A stretch of 64,000 bases of DNA, taken from Roseateles_B sp041906185. Lineage in GTDB: Bacteria > Pseudomonadota > Gammaproteobacteria > Burkholderiales > Burkholderiaceae_C. A program made the translations under genes and the position numbers. Location: assembly GCA_041906185.1 (NCBI GenBank), contig JAYRJQ010000011.1, positions 62,001-126,000 of the forward strand, in the 5' to 3' direction. The notes under the pieces were generated by a model. It did not search any database and had not been told where the DNA came from. It was given only the letters and a program-made list of their open reading frames with translations. Below, in pieces: positions 17,027 to 25,959 of this stretch (positions are counted from its first letter, which is position 1; each line of letters opens with the position of its first letter).

Positions 17027-18028
17027 ATGTACACACAAGCGATGAGCGTCGGGCCGCAGGACCAGGCGGCCAAGGTGCAGAGCGCGGAGGAGGCCCAGAA
17101 GCTCGCGGCCTTCGAGGCCCGCGTCGGCGAGGGCGAGTTCGTCGAGGCCAAGGACTGGATGCCCGAGCACTACCGCAAGACGCTGGTGCGCCAGATCAGC
17201 CAGCACGCGCACTCCGAGATCGTCGGCATGCTGCCCGAGGGCAACTGGGTCACGCGCGCGCCCACGCTCAAGCGCAAGGCCATCCTGATGGCCAAGATCC
17301 AGGACGAGGGCGGCCACGGCCTGTACCTCTACTCCGCCGCCGAGACCCTGGGCACCAGCCGCGACCAGATGCTGGAAGCGCTGCACTCGGGCAAGGCCAA
17401 GTACAGCTCCATCTTCAACTACCCCACGCTGAACTGGGCCGACATCGGCGTGATCGGCTGGCTGGTGGACGGCGCGGCCATCATGAACCAGGTGCCGCTG
17501 TGCCGCTGCTCCTACGCGCCCTATGCGCGGGCCATGATCCGCATCTGCCGTGAAGAGAGCTTCCACCAGCGCCAGGGCTACGAGAGCCTGCTGGTGATGA
17601 TGCAGAAGGGCACGCCCGAGCAGAAGGCCCTGGTGCAGGACGCCGTCAACCGCTGGTGGTGGCCGTCCCTCATGATGTTCGGCCCGCATGACAAGGACTC
17701 GCCCAACTCCGAGCAGTCCATGCGCTGGGGCATCAAGCGCATCTCCAACGACGACCTGCGCCAGAAGTTCGTGGACGCCACGATCCCGCAGGCCGAGGTG
17801 CTGGGCGTGACCGTGCCGGACCCCGACCTGAAGTGGAACGCCGAGCGCGAGCACTACGACTTCGGCGCCATCGACTGGGACGAGTTCTGGCGCGTGGTGG
17901 GCGGCGACGGCCCCTGCAACCGCGAGCGCCTGGCCACCCGCGTCAAGGCCTGGGACGACGGCGCCTGGGTGCGTGAAGCCGCCCTCGCCCACGTCCGCAA
18001 GCAAGCAACCCAAGCAGCAGCAGCCTGA
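17027..18028 (+). CDS. paaA: Phenylacetyl-CoA 1,2-epoxidase subunit PaaA
   Basis: This 333-residue catalytic subunit is from the bacterial multicomponent monooxygenase-like ferritin fold. The diiron-ligating Glu/His residues lie in KIQDEGGHGLYLYSAAE and CREESFHQRQGYE. PaaA binds phenylacetyl-CoA and epoxidises the aromatic ring with O2 using electrons from PaaE. AAGGAG precedes the ATG at 17027. It is followed by paaB after 17 bases. Confidence 0.96.
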   Translation: MYTQAMSVGPQDQAAKVQSAEEAQKLAAFEARVGEGEFVEAKDWMPEHYRKTLVRQISQHAHSEIVGMLPEGNWVTRAPTLKRKAILMAKIQDEGGHGLYLYSAAETLGTSRDQMLEALHSGKAKYSSIFNYPTLNWADIGVIGWLVDGAAIMNQVPLCRCSYAPYARAMIRICREESFHQRQGYESLLVMMQKGTPEQKALVQDAVNRWWWPSLMMFGPHDKDSPNSEQSMRWGIKRISNDDLRQKFVDATIPQAEVLGVTVPDPDLKWNAEREHYDFGAIDWDEFWRVVGGDGPCNRERLATRVKAWDDGAWVREAALAHVRKQATQAAAA

Positions 18029-18045
18029 ACACGAGGACCCCCATC

Positions 18046-18348
18046 ATGAGCAATCAGCAAGCCCCCAAGAACGAATGGCCCCTGTGGGAAGTCTTTGTGC
18101 GCAGCAAGGCCGGCCTGGACCACAAGCACTGCGGCAGCCTGCACGCACCGGACGCCAAGCTGGCCCTGCAGATGGCCCGCGAGGTCTACACCCGCCGCCA
18201 GGAAGGCGTGAGCATCTGGGTGGTGCTGTCCAGCCAGATCGTGGCCTCGGACCCCGGTGAGAAGGGCATGTACTTCGATCCGATGGAGGACAAGGTGTAC
18301 CGCCATCCGACGTTCTACGAACTCCCTGATTCGGTCAACCACATGTGA
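18046..18348 (+). CDS. paaB: Phenylacetyl-CoA 1,2-epoxidase subunit PaaB
   Basis: The 100-residue protein has the family features NEWPLWEVFVRSKAGLDHKH near the N-terminus and DPGEKGMYFDPMEDKVYRHP near the C-terminus. PaaB is a small bridging subunit that helps assemble PaaA-PaaC heterodimers and is essential for activity. Its stop codon overlaps the start region of paaC, so the two are translationally coupled. Confidence 0.96.
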   Translation: MSNQQAPKNEWPLWEVFVRSKAGLDHKHCGSLHAPDAKLALQMAREVYTRRQEGVSIWVVLSSQIVASDPGEKGMYFDPMEDKVYRHPTFYELPDSVNHM

Positions 18349-19136
18349 GCGCGCCCACCATGAGCCAACAATCGATCAAGGTGGGTGACAAGCCCGAGGT
18401 GCGCTACCTGCTGCGCATCGCCGACAGCTGCCTGGTGCTCTCGCAGCGCCTCTCCGAATGGTGCGGCCACGGGCCCATCCTGGAGGAGGACCTGGCGCTG
18501 ACGAACATGGCGCTGGACCTCATCGGCCAGGCCCGCGGCCTGCTGACCCGGGCCGGCGAGCTCGACGGCCAGGGCTTCGACGAAGACCAGCTGGCCTTCC
18601 TGCGCGACGAACGCCAGTACTTCAACCCGGTGCTGATGGAGCTGCCGCGCGGCGACTTCGCCTTCACCACGGCCCGCAACCTGGCCGCCGCCACCTGGCT
18701 GCGCCTGCTGTGGGCGCGGCTGATGGACTCCAGCGACGCCGAGGTGGCCGCCATCGCCGCCAAGGCCTTCAAGGAAGCCAGCTACCACCAGCAGCACGCG
18801 GCCGACTGGACCGAGCGCCTGGGCGACGGCACCGAGGAATCGCGCCGCCGCATCGTGGAAGCGCTGCAGCAGCTCTGGCCCTACACCAACGAGCTCTTCG
18901 CCAGCGACGACATCGACGCGCACGCCGCCGCCACGGGCCTCGGGCCCGCCTGGGACGCCCTGCGTGCCGACTGGCGTGCCGCCATGGACGAGGTCCTGAC
19001 CGGCGCCACGCTGCAGGCGCCCGCCGACAGCCGCTACATCCCGAGCGGCCGCGTGGGCATCCACAGCGAGCACATGGGCCACATGCTGACGGAAATGCAG
19101 TACCTGCAGCGCGCCTACCCCGGCGGCGTCTGGTGA
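18345..19136 (+). CDS. paaC: Phenylacetyl-CoA 1,2-epoxidase subunit PaaC
   Basis: This is a 263-residue ferritin-like structural subunit that partners PaaA but has lost the metal site. Recognisable segments are EWCGHGPILEEDLALTNMAL and FKEASYHQQHAADW. The frame can begin at a GTG overlapping the paaB stop (18345) or at an ATG 15 bases later (MSQQSI). The GTG is kept because of the overlap, but the ATG is equally plausible. paaD follows after 4 bases. Confidence 0.95.
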   Translation: MSAPTMSQQSIKVGDKPEVRYLLRIADSCLVLSQRLSEWCGHGPILEEDLALTNMALDLIGQARGLLTRAGELDGQGFDEDQLAFLRDERQYFNPVLMELPRGDFAFTTARNLAAATWLRLLWARLMDSSDAEVAAIAAKAFKEASYHQQHAADWTERLGDGTEESRRRIVEALQQLWPYTNELFASDDIDAHAAATGLGPAWDALRADWRAAMDEVLTGATLQAPADSRYIPSGRVGIHSEHMGHMLTEMQYLQRAYPGGVW

Positions 19137-19140
19137 CGCG

Positions 19141-19668
19141 ATGAACGCGCCGATGCCCTCCTCCGATCAAGCCTGCGGGCGGCTCTCGGCCGCCTGGGAA
19201 GTGCTGCGCCAGATCCCGGACCCCGAGGTCCCGGCGGTGAGCCTGTGCGAGCTGGGCATCGTGCGCGACCTACAGGAGACGGCCGGCGGCCTGGAGGTGG
19301 TGCTCACGCCTACCTACTCGGGCTGCCCCGCCACCGAGCTCATCCAGGACAACGTGCGCGAAGCGCTGGCCCGCTTCGGCGAGATCACGATCACGATGCG
19401 GCGCTCACCCGCCTGGACGACCGACTGGATCACCGAGGAAGGCCGCGCCAAGCTCAAGGCCTATGGCATCGCGCCGCCCGGGCCGGCCCATCCCGGCGCC
19501 GAGCAACCGATCCGCCTGGTGCACCGCGCCTCGCTGACCCGGCTCGCGTGCCCGCGCTGCGGGTCGGAGCAGACGGAGCGCCTGTCCGCCTTTGGTTCCA
19601 CCGCCTGCAAGGCCCTGTATCGCTGCATGGCCTGCAAGGAACCCTTCGAACACTTCAAACCCATATGA
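19141..19668 (+). CDS. paaD: Phenylacetyl-CoA epoxidase assembly protein PaaD
   Basis: The 175-residue protein combines an N-terminal MIP18/DUF59-type domain with a C-terminal metal-binding part. The N-terminal domain is seen in IPDPEVPAVSLCELGIVRD and YSGCPATE. The four ligand Cys of the metal-binding part are in CPRCGSEQTERLS and CMACKEPFEHF. PaaD is needed for maturation of the iron-containing epoxidase or its reductase rather than for catalysis. It ends 141 bases before paaE, and that gap holds a dispersed hairpin repeat, unlike the tight spacing in the rest of the operon. Confidence 0.94.
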   Translation: MNAPMPSSDQACGRLSAAWEVLRQIPDPEVPAVSLCELGIVRDLQETAGGLEVVLTPTYSGCPATELIQDNVREALARFGEITITMRRSPAWTTDWITEEGRAKLKAYGIAPPGPAHPGAEQPIRLVHRASLTRLACPRCGSEQTERLSAFGSTACKALYRCMACKEPFEHFKPI

Positions 19669-19670
19669 CG

Positions 19671-19745
19671 GCCCACCCCCTGCCGGCTTCGCCGGCCCCC
19701 TTCGAGGGGGCAGCTCCGAGGGCCCGGCAAAGCCGGATCCCCGGA
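19671..19745. repeat. Dispersed hairpin repeat, copy A (paaD-paaE gap)
   Basis: A GC-rich element with the order TGCCGGCTTCGCCGG, GGCCCCCTTCGAGGGGGC and CCCGGCAAAGCCGGATCC. Each part is itself an inverted repeat. The same order recurs at 20894-20970 and 63421-63510. A further small inverted repeat (TGCGGC/GCCGCA) lies at 19772-19789. Confidence 0.75.
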
Positions 19746-19809
19746 TCTCGCTCGGGAATGCATGCCGTTCCTGCGGCGGGTCTGCCGCATTCAACGATGG
19801 ATCACTGAT

Positions 19810-20889
19810 ATGAGCCTCAACTTCCACCCCCTGCGTGTCCGCGACGTCCGCCCGGACACCGAAGAAGCCGTGATCGTCAGCTTTGACGTGCCGCCGGAAT
19901 CCGCCGAGCTGTTCAGGTTCACTCAGGGGCAATACCTGACCCTGCGCGCCGACGTGGGCGGCGAGGACCTGCGCCGCTCCTACTCGATCTGTGCCGGCGT
20001 CGACGACGGCGAGCTGCGGGTGGGCGTGCGCAAGGTGCTGGGCGGGCGCTTCTCCAACTGGGTCAACCGCGAGCTCAAGGCGGGCGACGTGATCCAGGTC
20101 TTCCCGCCCCAGGGCCGCTTTTTCGTGCCCGTCGAGCCGCAGAGCCAGCGCCATTACGTCGGCATCGCGGGCGGTTCGGGCATCACGCCCATCCTGTCCA
20201 TCATGAAGACGGTGCTGGCGCAGGAGCCGGGCAGCCGCTTCACCCTCATCTACGGCAACCGCCGCCAGGCCTCCACGATGTTCAAGGAGGAGATCGAGGA
20301 CCTGAAGAACCAGTACCTCACCCGCGTCTCCCTGCACCATGTGTTCAGCGACGAGGTGGTGGACTCGCCCCTGATGGCCGGCATCATGAACCGCGAGAAG
20401 ATCGCCGAGTTCCTGGGCGCCCTCATCGAGCCCGCCAGCATCGACCACGCCTTCATCTGCGGCCCCTACCAGATGAACGACGAGGCCGAGGCCGCGCTGC
20501 TCGCGGCCGGCGTGAAGCCCGAGGCCATCCACATCGAGCGCTTCGGCACGCCCGAGATGCAGGCCGGCCAGCCCGCCCCGCACGAGGTGCGCGAGGGCGA
20601 TGCCGAGGTGGCCACGGTGCTGGTGATCCGCGACGGCCTCTCGCGCGAGATCAGCGTCAGCAAGAGCGACCCCAGCATCCTCGATGCCGCCGCCCGCGCC
20701 GGCATGGACGTGCCCTTCTCCTGCAAGAGCGGCGTGTGCTCCACCTGCCGCTGCAAGCTGATCGAGGGCGAGGTGCGCATGGACAAGAACTTCGCGCTGG
20801 AGAAGCACGAGGTCGCGGCCGGGTTCATCCTGAGCTGCCAGGCGCATGCGCTGACCCCTCGCGTGGTCATTTCGTTCGACGAACGCTGA
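19810..20889 (+). CDS. paaE: Phenylacetyl-CoA epoxidase reductase PaaE
   Basis: This 359-residue reductase has an FAD-binding barrel (RRSYSICAG), an NAD(P)H domain (GIAGGSGITPILSIM, YGNRRQASTMF, AFICGPYQMNDEAE) and a C-terminal plant-type [2Fe-2S] ferredoxin domain (CKSGVCSTCRCK and the later Cys in LSCQAH). It passes electrons from NADPH to the diiron centre of PaaA. The start MSLNFHP at 19810 fits homologues; the upstream in-frame extension runs into the repeat and is rejected. The ribosome site is weak. Confidence 0.95.
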   Translation: MSLNFHPLRVRDVRPDTEEAVIVSFDVPPESAELFRFTQGQYLTLRADVGGEDLRRSYSICAGVDDGELRVGVRKVLGGRFSNWVNRELKAGDVIQVFPPQGRFFVPVEPQSQRHYVGIAGGSGITPILSIMKTVLAQEPGSRFTLIYGNRRQASTMFKEEIEDLKNQYLTRVSLHHVFSDEVVDSPLMAGIMNREKIAEFLGALIEPASIDHAFICGPYQMNDEAEAALLAAGVKPEAIHIERFGTPEMQAGQPAPHEVREGDAEVATVLVIRDGLSREISVSKSDPSILDAAARAGMDVPFSCKSGVCSTCRCKLIEGEVRMDKNFALEKHEVAAGFILSCQAHALTPRVVISFDER

Positions 20890-20893
20890 CAAT

Positions 20894-20970
20894 GGCTCCC
20901 CCCCTACACGCTGCGCGTGCCCCCTCGAGGGGGCGAGCCCGCTGGCCCGGCAAAGCCGGATCCTCGGGCT
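20894..20970. repeat. Dispersed hairpin repeat, copy B (paaE-paaR gap)
   Basis: It has the same order as copy A: a pyrimidine-rich C-tract, a short dyad (CACGCTGCGCGTG), CCCCCTCGAGGGGG and GCCCGGCAAAGCCGGATCC. It follows the paaE stop by about 5 bases and could act as a transcript end or stabiliser. Confidence 0.75.
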
Positions 20971-21021
20971 CCCCTCGATGAGGACACGAGCGGCAGCCAC
21001 GACAGAAAGCTAGATAACCCC

Positions 21022-21630
21022 ATGGCCAGAGGCAGAGCCCCCGGATTCGATGCCAGCCGCGACCAGATCCTGGCGCAGGCGGCGCGGCTGTTCGCCGCGC
21101 AGGGCTATGCCGGCACCTCCATGAACCAGGTGGCGGAGGCCTGCGCCGTGTCCAAGCCCACGCTGTACCACTACGTGCGGGACAAGCACGAGCTGCTGGT
21201 GCAGATCTGCGAGACCCATGTGCAGGGCCTCGCCGCGCTGGTGGGCGAGGTGAAGGCGCAAGACCTGGCCCCCGAGGCGCACCTGCGCGCACTCATCGCC
21301 CGCTTCATGCAGGCCTACGGCGAGGCGCAGAACGAGCACCGCGTGCTGACCGAGGACGTCAAGTTCCTCGAAGGCGCCGACCAGGAGCGCCTGCTGGCCG
21401 TCGAGCGTCAGGTGGTCAATGCCTTCGCCGAGGCGGTGGCCGCCGTGCGTCCGGAGCTGCAGGCGGCCAAGCTGCACAAGCCGCTGACCATGCTGCTCTT
21501 CGGCATGATCAACTGGACGTTCACCTGGCTGAAGCCCGATGGCGAGCTCAGCTACGACTCGGTCGCGCCCATGGTGGCCGACCTCTTCTTCGGCGGCCTC
21601 GGGGCGGTCGGGCGCGCGCAAGCCTCGTGA
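21022..21630 (+). CDS. paaR: TetR-family repressor of phenylacetate catabolism, PaaR
   Basis: The protein has 202 residues and an N-terminal TetR helix-turn-helix (GYAGTSMNQVAEACAVSKPT then LYHYVRDKHELL). A C-terminal effector domain of about 140 residues follows. The operator palindrome ACCGACCGGTCGGT lies upstream of paaG, and this is the only TetR gene in the cluster. It is therefore assigned as PaaR, which represses paa genes until phenylacetyl-CoA accumulates. The start at 21022 (MARGRAPGF) is preferred over a longer frame that runs through repeat copy B. Confidence 0.87.
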   Translation: MARGRAPGFDASRDQILAQAARLFAAQGYAGTSMNQVAEACAVSKPTLYHYVRDKHELLVQICETHVQGLAALVGEVKAQDLAPEAHLRALIARFMQAYGEAQNEHRVLTEDVKFLEGADQERLLAVERQVVNAFAEAVAAVRPELQAAKLHKPLTMLLFGMINWTFTWLKPDGELSYDSVAPMVADLFFGGLGAVGRAQAS

Positions 21631-21706
21631 AGGCTTTCGCATCGACGATCACCGCGCGAGGATCCGCATCCTGCAGACACTGGCAAGACCAACACAAGGA
21701 GACACC

Positions 21707-22858
21707 GTGAAGCTGATGAAGAAGACCCTGCTGGCTCTGGCCGGCACCGCCGCCCTCGTGGGATCCGCCCTGGCGGACATCAACGTGGGCGTGACCGTCT
21801 CGGCCACCGGCCCGGCCGCCTCGCTGGGCATCCCCGAGAAGAACACCTTCAGCCTGCTGCCGACGACCATCGCCGGCCAGAAGGTCAACTACATCGTCCT
21901 GGACGACGCCTCGGACACCACGACGGCCGTCGCCAACACCCGCAAGCTGATCACCGAGCACAAGGTCGACGTGGTCGTGGGCTCCACCGTGACGCCCAAC
22001 AGCCTGGCCATGATCGACGCCGTCGCCGAGAGCCAGACGCCCATGATCTCCATGGCCGCCTCGGCCCGCATCGTCGAGCCCATCGACGCCAAGAAGCGCT
22101 GGGTCTTCAAGACGCCGCAGAACGACATCATGATGGCCCTGGCCATCGCCTCGCACATGGCCAGCCAGGGTGTGAAGACGGTGGGCTTCGTCGGCTTCGC
22201 CGATGCCTACGGCGAGGGCTGGTACAACGAGTTCAACAAGGTCGCCTCGACCAAGGGCCTGACCATCGTCGCCAACGAGCGCTACAACCGCACCGACACC
22301 TCGGTGACCGGCCAGGTGCTGAAGATCCTCGCGGCCAAGCCTGACGCCGTGCTGGTGGCCGGCAGCGGTACGCCGGCGGCGCTGCCGCAGAAGTCGCTCA
22401 AGGAGCGCGGCTACACCGGCAAGTTCTACCAGACCCACGGCGTCGCCAACAACGACTTCCTGCGCGTCGGCGGCAAGGACGTGGAAGGCACCTTCCTGCC
22501 CTCGGGCCCGGTGCTGGTGGCCACACAGCTGCCCGCCGACCACCCGGTCAAGAAGAGCGCGCTGGACTACGTCGCCAAGTACGAGGCGGCCTTCGGCAAA
22601 GGCTCGGTCTCGACCTTCGGCGGTCACGCCTGGGATGCCGGCCAGCTGCTGCAGGCGGCCATCCCCGTGGCCGTGAAGAAGGCCCAGCCCGGCACGCCCG
22701 CCTTCCGCGCCGCCCTGCGCGACGCGCTGGAGGCCGTCAAGGAGATGCCCGGCGCGCACGGCGTGTTCAGCATGTCCGACAAGGACCACCTCGGCCTCGA
22801 CCAGCGCGCCCGCGTGATGGTCAAGATCGAGAACGGCGGCTGGAAGTACCAGCCCTGA
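21707..22858 (+). CDS. Branched-chain-amino-acid-type (Liv) solute-binding protein
   Basis: This 383-residue type-I periplasmic binding protein has a signal peptide (MKKTLLALAGTAALVGSALA) and the Leu/Ile/Val-binding fold. Characteristic motifs are GVTVSATGPAASLGIPEKN, VVGSTVTPNSLAMIDA and GFADAYGEGW. AAGGAG 5 bases before the GTG at 21707 supports that start over the ATG at 21716. It lies between paaR and paaZ, so phenylacetate or another aromatic acid is a plausible ligand, but no Liv permease or ATPase genes are nearby. A terminator follows. Confidence 0.85.
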   Translation: MKLMKKTLLALAGTAALVGSALADINVGVTVSATGPAASLGIPEKNTFSLLPTTIAGQKVNYIVLDDASDTTTAVANTRKLITEHKVDVVVGSTVTPNSLAMIDAVAESQTPMISMAASARIVEPIDAKKRWVFKTPQNDIMMALAIASHMASQGVKTVGFVGFADAYGEGWYNEFNKVASTKGLTIVANERYNRTDTSVTGQVLKILAAKPDAVLVAGSGTPAALPQKSLKERGYTGKFYQTHGVANNDFLRVGGKDVEGTFLPSGPVLVATQLPADHPVKKSALDYVAKYEAAFGKGSVSTFGGHAWDAGQLLQAAIPVAVKKAQPGTPAFRAALRDALEAVKEMPGAHGVFSMSDKDHLGLDQRARVMVKIENGGWKYQP

Positions 22859-22907
22859 TCCCCCCTCTCTGACGGCAGCGCTCCCCGGGGCGCCGCCCCT
22901 CGAAACG

Positions 22908-22933
22908 CCCCGCAACCGCGGGGCCTTTCTTTC
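22908..22933 (+). terminator. Rho-independent terminator after the Liv-type binding protein
   Basis: CCCCGC-AACC-GCGGGG forms a 6-base GC stem, followed by CCTTTCTTTC. It lies 50 bases after the stop and 33 bases before paaZ, so paaZ may need its own promoter or read-through. Confidence 0.75.
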
Positions 22934-22965
22934 ACCCATTCCCAGTCGATTCCGGAGGAGCCGCC

Positions 22966-25020
22966 ATGAGCGCCAACGTCCCTGTTCTTCAAAGCCTGAT
23001 CGCCGGCCGCTGGGTCGGCAGCCAGGCTGCGCGCGGCCTGCACAGCGCGCTCAATGGCCGGCTGATCGCCCAGACCCACGCCGAGGGCCTCGACTTCGGC
23101 GAGAGCCTGGCCTATGCACGGGGTCAGGCCTTGCCGGCCCTGCTGAAGTCCACCTTCCAGCAGCGCGCCGCCACGCTCAAGGCCCTGGCCGCCTACCTGA
23201 TGGAGCGCAAGGAGCAGCTCTACGCCATCTCCGTGCACACCGGCGGCACGCGGCCGGACAACTGGATCGACATCGAAGGCGGCATCGGCACCCTCTACGC
23301 CTACGCCTCCATGGGCCGCCGCGAGCTGCCCTCCAGCAATGTGGTGCATGAAGGGCCGGCCCAGCAGCTGGGCAAGGAAGGCCACTTCTGGGGCAGCCAC
23401 GTGCTGGTGCCCAAGCGCGGCGTGGCCGTGCACATCAACGCCTTCAACTTCCCGATGTGGGGCATGCTGGAGAAGTTCGCCCCCACCTTCCTGGCGGGCA
23501 TGCCCAGCATCGTCAAGCCCGCCACCGCCACAAGCTATGTGGCCGAGGCCTGCGTGCGCCTGATCCAGGAAAGCGGCCTGCTGCCCGAGGGCGCGCTGCA
23601 GCTGATCATCGGCAGTTCCGGCGACCTGCTGGACCGCCTGGAGGAGACCGACGTCGTCACCTTCACCGGCTCGGCGGACACCGCCGCCATGCTGCGCGTG
23701 AACAAGAACCTCATCGCGCGCTCCATCCCCTTCAACGCCGAGGCGGACAGCCTGAACTGCGCCATCCTCGCGCCGGACGTCACGCCGGACGACCCCGAGT
23801 TCGAGCTCTTCGTCAAGGAAGTGGCCAAGGAGATGAGCGCCAAGGCCGGCCAGAAGTGCACGGCCATCCGCCGCGCCATCGTGCCGCGCCACCTCGTGGA
23901 CGCCGTGGGCGAGAAGCTGCGCGAGCGCCTCGCCAAGATCAAGGTGGGCGACCCCGCCGTCGAGGGCGTGCGCATGGGCGCGCTGGCCTCGCGCGAGCAG
24001 CAGAGCGACGTCACCGAGCGCGTGGCCCTGCTGAGCCAGGGCAACGAGGTGCTGCTGAGCGCCCGCGACGGCTTCGCGCCCGTGGGCGAAGGCGCGGCCG
24101 AGGGCGCCTTCTTCGCGCCGACGCTGCTGCTGTGCCGCAACCCCCTGGTCAACGAGACGGTGCACAGCGTCGAGGCCTTCGGCCCCGTGTCCACGCTGAT
24201 GCCCTACGAGGACTTCGACGAGGCCCTGGCCCTGGCCGCCAAGGGCCGCGGCAGCCTGGTGGGCTCGGTCATCACCAAGACCCCGGCCCTGGCCGCCGAG
24301 GCCGTGATGCACGCCGGCGCCTTCCACGGCCGCATCCACGTGCTGGACCGCGACGCCGCCAAGGAATCGACCGGCCACGGCTCGCCCCTGCCCATGCTCA
24401 AGCACGGCGGCCCGGGCCGGGCCGGCGGCGGCGAGGAGCTGGGCGGCATCCGCGCCGTCAAGCACTACCTGCAGCGCGTGGCCGTGCAGGGCTCGCCCAC
24501 CATGCTGACCGCCATCACCGGCGAGTACCAGCGCGGCGGCAAGGTCCAGGAAGACGCGATCCACCCCTTCCGCAAGCACTTCGAGGAGATCCAGGTCGGC
24601 GACTCGCTGCTCACGCACCGCCGCACCGTCAGCGAGGCGGACATCGTCAACTTCGGCGGCGTCTCGGGCGACTACTTCTACATGCACTTCGACGAGGTCG
24701 CCGCCAAGGACACGCAGTTTGGCCAGCGCATCGCGCACGGCTACTTCGTGCTGTCGGCCGCGGCCGGGCTGTTCGTCTCGCCCGCGCCCGGCCCCGTGCT
24801 GGCCAACTACGGCCTGGACACCCTGCGCTTCGTGAACCCCGTGGCCATCGGCGACACCATCCAGGCCCGCCTGACCTGCAAGCGCCGCATCGACCGCGGC
24901 AACCGCCCGGACCAGCCGCCGCAGGGCGTGGTGGCCTGGGACGTGCAGGTGATAAACCAGCGCGGCGAGCTCGTCGCGAGCTACGACATCCTGACGCTGG
25001 TCGCGAAGAAGAACGGCTGA
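22966..25020 (+). CDS. paaZ: Bifunctional oxepin-CoA hydrolase / semialdehyde dehydrogenase PaaZ
   Basis: This 684-residue fusion has an N-terminal aldehyde dehydrogenase (about 1-520) and a C-terminal MaoC-type hot-dog hydratase (about 540-684). In the first part HINAFNFPMWG, TFTGSADTA, the general-base Glu in FNAEADSLN and the catalytic Cys in AGQKCTAIRR are intact. In the second the catalytic Asp and His lie in GDYFYMHFDE and RIAHGYFVLS. PaaZ opens the oxepin-CoA ring and oxidises the resulting aldehyde. A strong GGAGGAG ribosome site precedes the ATG. It is the last paa gene here; paaF, paaH and paaJ are absent. Confidence 0.95.
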   Translation: MSANVPVLQSLIAGRWVGSQAARGLHSALNGRLIAQTHAEGLDFGESLAYARGQALPALLKSTFQQRAATLKALAAYLMERKEQLYAISVHTGGTRPDNWIDIEGGIGTLYAYASMGRRELPSSNVVHEGPAQQLGKEGHFWGSHVLVPKRGVAVHINAFNFPMWGMLEKFAPTFLAGMPSIVKPATATSYVAEACVRLIQESGLLPEGALQLIIGSSGDLLDRLEETDVVTFTGSADTAAMLRVNKNLIARSIPFNAEADSLNCAILAPDVTPDDPEFELFVKEVAKEMSAKAGQKCTAIRRAIVPRHLVDAVGEKLRERLAKIKVGDPAVEGVRMGALASREQQSDVTERVALLSQGNEVLLSARDGFAPVGEGAAEGAFFAPTLLLCRNPLVNETVHSVEAFGPVSTLMPYEDFDEALALAAKGRGSLVGSVITKTPALAAEAVMHAGAFHGRIHVLDRDAAKESTGHGSPLPMLKHGGPGRAGGGEELGGIRAVKHYLQRVAVQGSPTMLTAITGEYQRGGKVQEDAIHPFRKHFEEIQVGDSLLTHRRTVSEADIVNFGGVSGDYFYMHFDEVAAKDTQFGQRIAHGYFVLSAAAGLFVSPAPGPVLANYGLDTLRFVNPVAIGDTIQARLTCKRRIDRGNRPDQPPQGVVAWDVQVINQRGELVASYDILTLVAKKNG

Positions 25021-25039
25021 CCGGCCGCGGTGCCGGGGC

Positions 25040-25825
25040 TCAGGCCTTCGGCACCAGCCGGATCTCGAAGAGCTGCGGCCACAGCTTGCCCGTCACGAAG
25101 ATGCGCTTGGCCGCGGCGTCGTAGGCGATGCCGTTGAGCACATCGGCCTGGCGCGCCTGCGCCTGCGGGAGCAGGCCGCGCAGGTCGATCCAGCCGCGCA
25201 CCTGGCCGGTGGCCGGGTCGATGCGGGCAATGACGTCCTGCTGCCACACATTGGCCCAGACCTGGCCGTCCACCCACTCCAGCTCGTTGAGCTGATCCAG
25301 CGGGCGCCCGAGGGCGCTCACGGACACGCGGCGCACCTCCTTCATCGTGGCGGGGTCCAGGAAGCGCAGCTGCGCGGTGCCGTCGCTCATGATGAGCTGC
25401 TCGCCGTTGTGCGTGAGGCCCCAGCCCTCGCCGGCGTAGCGGAACTCGCGCTTCTTCTTCAGCGTCTTGCGGTCCCACACAAAGCCCAGCTGGGACTTCC
25501 AGGTGAGGCTGAAGATCTCGTCGCCGACGACGGTCATGCCCTCGCCGAAGTGCTCGGCCGGCACGTCCGCCTTCTGCAGCACGCGCCCGTCCGCGAGGTT
25601 GACGCGGCGGATGGTGCTCTGTCCTTCCAGGCCGGTGCTTTCATAGAGATGGCCTTCATGCCATTCCAGACCCTGGGTGAACGCCCCCGGATCGTGCGGA
25701 TAGGCCTTGACCACCGCCACGCCCCACACGGGCAGGGCGATGCGCTGGGCCCGGGCCGTCCCCAGGCCGCCGGCGGCCAGCAGGGAGAGCAGGAAATCGC
25801 GTTTGCGCAGGGTCATGGGCGTCAC
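25040..25825 (-). CDS. Glutaminyl-peptide cyclotransferase (plant/bacterial type), exported
   Basis: The 261-residue protein belongs to the glutamine cyclotransferase family (five-bladed propeller). Signature segments are YPHDPGAFTQGLEWHEGHLY, ESTGLEGQSTIR, GEGMTVVGDEIFSLTWK, LNELEWVDGQVWANVW and DVLNGIAYD. A short signal peptide (RDFLLSLLAAGGLGTARAQ) sends it to the periplasm. The family converts N-terminal Gln to pyroglutamate, releasing ammonia. It converges with paaZ with only 19 bases between stops. Confidence 0.9.
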   Translation of the reverse strand: MTPMTLRKRDFLLSLLAAGGLGTARAQRIALPVWGVAVVKAYPHDPGAFTQGLEWHEGHLYESTGLEGQSTIRRVNLADGRVLQKADVPAEHFGEGMTVVGDEIFSLTWKSQLGFVWDRKTLKKKREFRYAGEGWGLTHNGEQLIMSDGTAQLRFLDPATMKEVRRVSVSALGRPLDQLNELEWVDGQVWANVWQQDVIARIDPATGQVRGWIDLRGLLPQAQARQADVLNGIAYDAAAKRIFVTGKLWPQLFEIRLVPKA

Positions 25826-25959
25826 TCGGCAAGTCGGGAGGCGCGGCTATTGTCGCGGTTGCGCCGCCACCACGCGCCGGACTTTGCGTGCCATTACAGT
25901 CCACCGCAGACGGGCCGCGCGCGTTGTGACGTTCAGGCCCGCACACCCGAGGAGGACGC

